Assembly: GCA_964442345.1 (NCBI GenBank)
Contig: CAYTZD010000001.1
Location: 1-45,792, forward strand
From: Hippea sp964442345
GTDB lineage: Bacteria; Campylobacterota_A; Desulfurellia; Desulfurellales; Hippeaceae
DNA length: 45,792 nucleotides
Reading direction: 5' to 3'
Shown here: positions 42,268-45,792 of the stretch, piece by piece
Layout: every line of letters starts with the position of its first letter
Position numbering within the stretch: position 1 is the first letter of the stretch
Notes under the pieces: model-generated
The model's database searches: none
What the model was told of the DNA's origin: nothing
What the model saw: the letters and a program-made list of their open reading frames with translations, nothing else
Program-made: the position numbers and the translations under genes

Positions 42268-42303
42268 TCCAGACACCTCTTTTCCCTTTCGTTTTGCCAA
42301 AAG

Positions 42304-42332
42304 CTTTTACAAAATTTGATTTGCTTTGTCAA
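42304..42332 (-). promoter_or_regulatory. Sigma-70-type promoter of the rplU operon
   Basis: On the minus strand TTGACA (42332-42327), 17-nt spacer, TAAAAG (42309-42304). Consensus -35 with a weak -10. It overlaps the oppositely directed promoter of the transporter gene. Confidence 0.55.
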
Positions 42333-42344
42333 TTGTTTTACAAT
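42316..42344 (+). promoter_or_regulatory. Sigma-70-type promoter of the ion transporter gene, apparently leaderless
   Basis: TTGATT (42316-42321), 17-nt spacer, TACAAT (42339-42344). Start near 42351, two bases before the ATG at 42353, which has no Shine-Dalgarno sequence. It is interleaved with the rplU promoter. Confidence 0.55.
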
Positions 42345-42352
42345 TTTTAATC

Positions 42353-43408
42353 ATGCTGAATGTCAATTTTTGGTTAAGGCAGCTTCTTAAAGAGTGGCTG
42401 TTTCTGTTTTCTACCATAGGTGTTATTATAACAAGCATATATTTAAAACGCATTCCACATTATAGCTTATCAGATTTCAATATTTTGTTTGTCATATTCA
42501 GCTTTCTTGTTGTTTTAGAAGGACTTAAAAAAAGCAAGGTTCTTTATGTTGTTGCAGCCAAAATCGGCACTGGAAGGTTTGTTGGTTTGAAACTTATCTT
42601 TCTTACGCTTGTTCTTGCTATGTTTTTAACCAACGATATATCGCTTCTGCTTATTGTTCCTATAACGATTTTAATGGATATTGAGAATAAGGATATGCTT
42701 GTGATTTTAGAAGCTATTGCTGCTAACGCTTCAAGCGCTCTTCTGCCGAGTGGAAATCCGCAAAATATGTTTATCTACTGGTTTTACGATTTGAATTTGC
42801 TTAAATTCATTAAAGCCATATATCCGTTTACGCTTGTCTCTATTGTTCTTCTTGTTGTTTTTGCTCTGTTTTTTAAGTTTAAAGGCAAAGCTTTGGATAT
42901 ATCGCATTCTATTAAGCCTAATTACAAGGTTTATCTTATTCTACTTGCACTGATGATATTGGTAATATTAAAGTTTGTTCCAATATGGTCTGCTTTGATT
43001 GTTGTATTTTATGTAGTTTTATTCGATAGAGATGCTTTGAGAATAGACTATTTTCTGCTTGGTATATTCTTTATGTTTTTTGGATTTACGGATAATTTAA
43101 GTCATATATTGAAGTTTAGTTTTACAAAAGGCGATAGTGTGTTTGTCTTTTCTGCGCTGTTTAGTCAGTTGATAAGCAATGTGCCTGCAGCTTTATTTTT
43201 TGCAGATTTTACAAACAATTGGAAAGATCTTTTATGGGGAGTAAGTGTCGGTGGTTATGGCAATCTTATAGGTTCTTTGGCTAACTTGATTGCCTATCGT
43301 ATGTATATCTCGCATGTTGAAAGAAGCAGGAGATTTTTGTGGAAGTTTATGGCTGTTGGTTATCTCTTTTTCTTTTGCCTATTTCTGTTTAAGATTTTGA
43401 TAGAATAA
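42353..43408 (+). CDS. ArsB/SLC13-type ion transporter (IT superfamily)
   Basis: A membrane protein of about 351 residues with roughly ten hydrophobic segments. Two inverted-repeat signature regions are visible: FLTNDISLLLIVPITILM with SALLPSGNPQNMFIYWF in the first half, and LISNVPAALFFADF with GGYGNLIGSLANLIAY in the second. These resemble ArsB, NhaD and SLC13 proteins. Arsenite, carboxylate or Na+/H+ exchange are all possible. I prefer the ATG at 42353 to a TTG at 42326, because the promoter would start transcription after that TTG. Confidence 0.82.
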   Translation: MLNVNFWLRQLLKEWLFLFSTIGVIITSIYLKRIPHYSLSDFNILFVIFSFLVVLEGLKKSKVLYVVAAKIGTGRFVGLKLIFLTLVLAMFLTNDISLLLIVPITILMDIENKDMLVILEAIAANASSALLPSGNPQNMFIYWFYDLNLLKFIKAIYPFTLVSIVLLVVFALFFKFKGKALDISHSIKPNYKVYLILLALMILVILKFVPIWSALIVVFYVVLFDRDALRIDYFLLGIFFMFFGFTDNLSHILKFSFTKGDSVFVFSALFSQLISNVPAALFFADFTNNWKDLLWGVSVGGYGNLIGSLANLIAYRMYISHVERSRRFLWKFMAVGYLFFFCLFLFKILIE

Positions 43409-43420
43409 CAAATTTGAATG

Positions 43421-43429
43421 TGATAAAAT
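43421..43429 (+). promoter_or_regulatory. Candidate extended -10 promoter of the PLD-ATPase gene
   Basis: TGATAAAAT (43421-43429) fits an extended -10 element (TGN plus TAAAAT). No good -35 is at the right distance. Start near 43436, followed by GGAAAGG and the TTG start codon. Confidence 0.35.
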
Positions 43430-43458
43430 CGTGCGAAAACAAGGAAAGGTAAACTAAA

Positions 43459-45645
43459 TTGGATCTATTTGAACTTGCAGAAACACAAGGTGCTAAAAGA
43501 TTTCTGAATATAATTGTAAATGGCAAAGAGATAAAGAAAGCATCGTTTTTGGATTTATTCCCACCTGAGAAGTTTGATGAATTATATTTAATAAGCTATG
43601 TCTCGTCTTATAAATTTTTCTTTGAGAATACAAAACCGTTTAAAAAGGTTGTTCTTGTTCTTGGCGAAGAAGAGAGCGCTTCAAAATTTCTATCGTTTAA
43701 TTTTAGAGAGATAGAAGATATTTTGAAAGAGATAAAGGATGTTGAGATAGCAAACAAGATAATTAACGGTTCTATCAAGTTTAGGTATATATCCGAAGAT
43801 TACAGGCTTCACTCAAAGATATACTTTGCAAAAGGAAAGGACGGCAATAGGGTTGCTGTTGGTTCTGCAAATTTTACTTCGTCGGCTTTTGAATCTAATC
43901 AGTTTGAAGAATTGTTGGTATTCGATGAAGAACCTTACATCTCAATTTATGAGAAAAGGGTTCAGGCTTTAATTGAAAAGTCAAAAGAGCTTTTTACAAA
44001 AAGGGTTATAGATAAGATAAAGGAATCTTTGATTGAAGCTGATTCTGTCTATTCGAATAAGATTGAAAAAAGCAAGATAGAAGCAGGCAGTGTAAAAGCA
44101 GAAAAGATAGAAAAAAGCATTATAAGTGCAGACAACCTGCAAGCCAAACAGATATCAAATAGCATACTGCTTAATACGGGAGTTATCCTATCGGATAAAG
44201 ATAAACAGGAGATAGCCATTGAGAAATGTATTAATGCAACAGAAACAATTGCAAAACCTGAACTGCTTGTTGAAAAACTTGAGAAAGAGAAGGATGAGAT
44301 TTACAAGATAGAAGAAGAGATAAAAACGACAAATGAACTGATAGAGAAGATAACAAAAAGCAAGAATAAGCGGTTAATCTTTAAGCCTAAAAGTGAGATA
44401 AAGAAGATTTCAGAAGCGATAAAGGTATCTGTGGTGAGAACTTCTCAAAAAAGCGAAGAGTACATCAAAAGAAGAAGGGTTTTTATATTTAAAAATTACG
44501 ATATTTTTGAGCAAGAAGGCGATAATCTTGTCTTGCTGCTTTCGAATATGCCAAATAAGGAGAAGTTAAGCGATCAGATTAGAAGATTAAGGGCGTTTAT
44601 AAAAAGTTATGCGCTTTTCACGGTGAATAAGGATCCAAACAACGAAAAAAGGGTTACAGAATCCATTCTGTTTTCTTTGATGTCCGTATTTATATGGCTT
44701 ATGCGCAATAAGACTGCAGATTTATACGGAAAAGAGAAGCTTGCAGAGATACCGCTAATGCTGATTATAGGCGGCCAGGCAAATACCGGTAAGTCTAAGT
44801 TGCTGTTCTTTATAAATAAGCTGCTTGGGAATAACTACGATGTTTACAATTATCAAGAGATAGATGTAAGAGGCCAAAGAATCATAGCAGATATGCTTGA
44901 GACGGAAAATATATTCCCGTTGCTTGTTGATGAAGTTGAACAGAAGCTGTTTGATAGCAGCACCGGTCAGATGTTGATTAAAAGCGCAACCAATAAGCTT
45001 GTAAATCCGCATCCGTGCTTTATAGGAACAACGAATAAGGAATTTAGCCCAAGAGCAGAAATAGTCAGAAGACTATATTACATAAACTTCACCGACCCAT
45101 TTCTTATGGGTTATAGCGAAGAGAAAAAGAAGGCTGATAAGTATTTAAGCGAAGAAGTGGGCGATATAGATGATACAATATTTAAGTATTTTGTGGCTGA
45201 GATGCTTGAGATAATAAGAAAAGACAGCGAGAACTTTTTTATGATTAGCGACCCTTTGTTTTATGGAAGGAAGATATTGAAAAAGATGTTTGAAGATAAT
45301 GGACTTGACTCATCTTGCGTAAGTGATGAATTTCTGGGTGATTTTTACAGAACAAGCAGCATAGAATGGAAAAATATATTTATATACCACAGGGAGTTGT
45401 TTAAGTTAAGCAAGGACGAAGACGAAGAATTGTATCTTGTGGATTTGAACTCTATAGCTCAGGATGTGGGATACAAAAGAAGAGCCGAAGCTTTAAGAAA
45501 CAAACTGCCACCAGATGTCCTGAAAAGCTCACAGGAGCCTGTAATCGCATTAAGAAAAGACAAGTTTTTAGATTTTATCGGCATAAAAGACCCAAAGGAT
45601 AAAGGTTTTAAAAAGATATTCTCATTTTTTGGATTGAATAAGTGA
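43459..45645 (+). CDS. PLD-family nuclease fused to P-loop ATPase; family not recognised
   Basis: A 728-residue protein. Residues 1-175 form a phospholipase-D-type domain with one HxK/GSxN motif (H118, K120, G135-S136-A137-N138), like restriction-type PLD nucleases; two copies must pair to make a site. Residues 193-237 hold three 15-residue repeats, and about 265-335 is a charged coiled coil. The ATPase (about 395-560) has Walker A GGQANTGKSK (438-447), Walker B PLLVDE (487-492), a sensor-like GTTN (523-526) and R537/R538 as a possible arginine finger, resembling AAA+/SF3 helicases. A C-terminal region (about 600-728) may be helical or winged. Start is TTG after GGAAAGG. Single gene beside tRNA-Phe; a defence role is an inference. 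Confidence 0.85.
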   Translation: MDLFELAETQGAKRFLNIIVNGKEIKKASFLDLFPPEKFDELYLISYVSSYKFFFENTKPFKKVVLVLGEEESASKFLSFNFREIEDILKEIKDVEIANKIINGSIKFRYISEDYRLHSKIYFAKGKDGNRVAVGSANFTSSAFESNQFEELLVFDEEPYISIYEKRVQALIEKSKELFTKRVIDKIKESLIEADSVYSNKIEKSKIEAGSVKAEKIEKSIISADNLQAKQISNSILLNTGVILSDKDKQEIAIEKCINATETIAKPELLVEKLEKEKDEIYKIEEEIKTTNELIEKITKSKNKRLIFKPKSEIKKISEAIKVSVVRTSQKSEEYIKRRRVFIFKNYDIFEQEGDNLVLLLSNMPNKEKLSDQIRRLRAFIKSYALFTVNKDPNNEKRVTESILFSLMSVFIWLMRNKTADLYGKEKLAEIPLMLIIGGQANTGKSKLLFFINKLLGNNYDVYNYQEIDVRGQRIIADMLETENIFPLLVDEVEQKLFDSSTGQMLIKSATNKLVNPHPCFIGTTNKEFSPRAEIVRRLYYINFTDPFLMGYSEEKKKADKYLSEEVGDIDDTIFKYFVAEMLEIIRKDSENFFMISDPLFYGRKILKKMFEDNGLDSSCVSDEFLGDFYRTSSIEWKNIFIYHRELFKLSKDEDEELYLVDLNSIAQDVGYKRRAEALRNKLPPDVLKSSQEPVIALRKDKFLDFIGIKDPKDKGFKKIFSFFGLNK

Positions 45646-45664
45646 AATTATCCTAAAATAGGTG

Positions 45665-45693
45665 TTGACTTTTGCCTGATGTTTGTGTATATA
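45665..45693 (+). promoter_or_regulatory. Sigma-70-type promoter of tRNA-Phe
   Basis: TTGACT (45665-45670), exactly 17 nt, TATATA (45688-45693). Start near 45700, four bases before the tRNA. Same -35/-10 sequences as the speD promoter. Confidence 0.75.
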
Positions 45694-45703
45694 AATCGTG
45701 CGT

Positions 45704-45779
45704 GCCGAGATAGCTCAGTTGGTAGAGCAAGGGACTGAAAATCCCTGTGTCGGCGGTTCGATTCCGTCTCTCGGCACCA
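45704..45779 (+). tRNA. tRNA-Phe (GAA)
   Basis: A complete 76-nt cloverleaf. Acceptor GCCGAGA pairs with TCTCGGC, followed by ACCA, so CCA is encoded. The D stem is GCTC/GAGC and the anticodon stem AGGGA/TCCCT with loop CTGAAAA, anticodon GAA. The T arm is GGCGG, TTCGATT, CCGTC. Located 58 nt after the PLD-ATPase gene. Confidence 0.97.
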
Positions 45780-45792
45780 TTAAAAAGCCTGT

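Noticed and set aside
45652..45662. Terminator after the PLD-ATPase gene
   Set aside because: CCTA-AAA-TAGG is only a 4-bp stem and no T run follows.

Overview
The window is an AT-rich, densely packed bacterial chromosome segment with about 50 protein genes, one tRNA gene and almost no intergenic space. Many genes overlap by 4 nt or more, and several use TTG or GTG starts. The gene set (pyruvoyl arginine decarboxylase, agmatinase and prokaryotic SpeD; a DacZ-like diadenylate cyclase; an AhbD/NirJ-type radical SAM protein; a sigma-54-type flagellar promoter; many Lys/Glu-rich proteins) suggests an anaerobic, probably thermophilic, flagellated bacterium. A Hippea/Desulfurella-like lineage is my best guess. 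It is an inference, not something the sequence proves.

Layout. (1) 1-1546: the window opens inside a Moco-riboswitch-like RNA, followed by a ModA-like periplasmic binding protein and a HAD phosphatase. (2) 1533-3301, minus strand: polyamine operon speD-pdaD-speB. (3) 3430-17614, plus strand: one very long gene run. It holds branched-chain amino acid genes (ilvB, ilvN, ilvC, leuA) interleaved with phospholipid genes (psd, pssA), then a Cys-rich small protein, a diadenylate cyclase, folD, and the translation/RNA set rimP-nusA-infB-ylxP-rbfA-nrnA-truB. (4) 17643-19271: a PadR regulator overlapping an HD-GYP protein. (5) 19268-23923, minus strand: flgF-flgG-flgA-ubiX-ubiB behind a good sigma-54-type promoter. 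(6) 23998-26338: a membrane diguanylate cyclase and a convergent MFS transporter, then a 100-N assembly gap whose two flanks share 11 bp. (7) 26447-35225, plus strand: rarA, thiL, a CorC-like protein, rpe, a GT2 glycosyltransferase, trkH-trkA, an AhbD/NirJ-like radical SAM protein and an atypical Sir2 protein. (8) 35222-42332, minus strand: rplU-rpmA-obgE-proB-maoC-proA-nadD-rsfS and a metallo-beta-lactamase/di-iron-GGDEF fusion. (9) 42316-45779: an ion transporter, a large PLD-nuclease/ATPase fusion protein, and tRNA-Phe.

Functional links. Nucleotide second-messenger genes are prominent: two GGDEF proteins, both with an RxxD inhibitory site, one HD-GYP phosphodiesterase, and one diadenylate cyclase. 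A TrkH/TrkA potassium system of the kind often controlled by c-di-AMP lies in the same window.

The most unusual locus is the 728-residue protein at 43459-45645. It joins a single-motif phospholipase-D-type nuclease domain, a short run of 15-residue repeats, a coiled coil and a P-loop ATPase, and it ends next to tRNA-Phe. It looks like a single-gene nuclease-ATPase system, perhaps for defence, that I cannot assign to a named family. Second is the predicted oxygen- or iron-sensing diguanylate cyclase at 35222-36970. I saw no CRISPR array, insertion sequence or rRNA, and no gene-free stretch over 300 bases.
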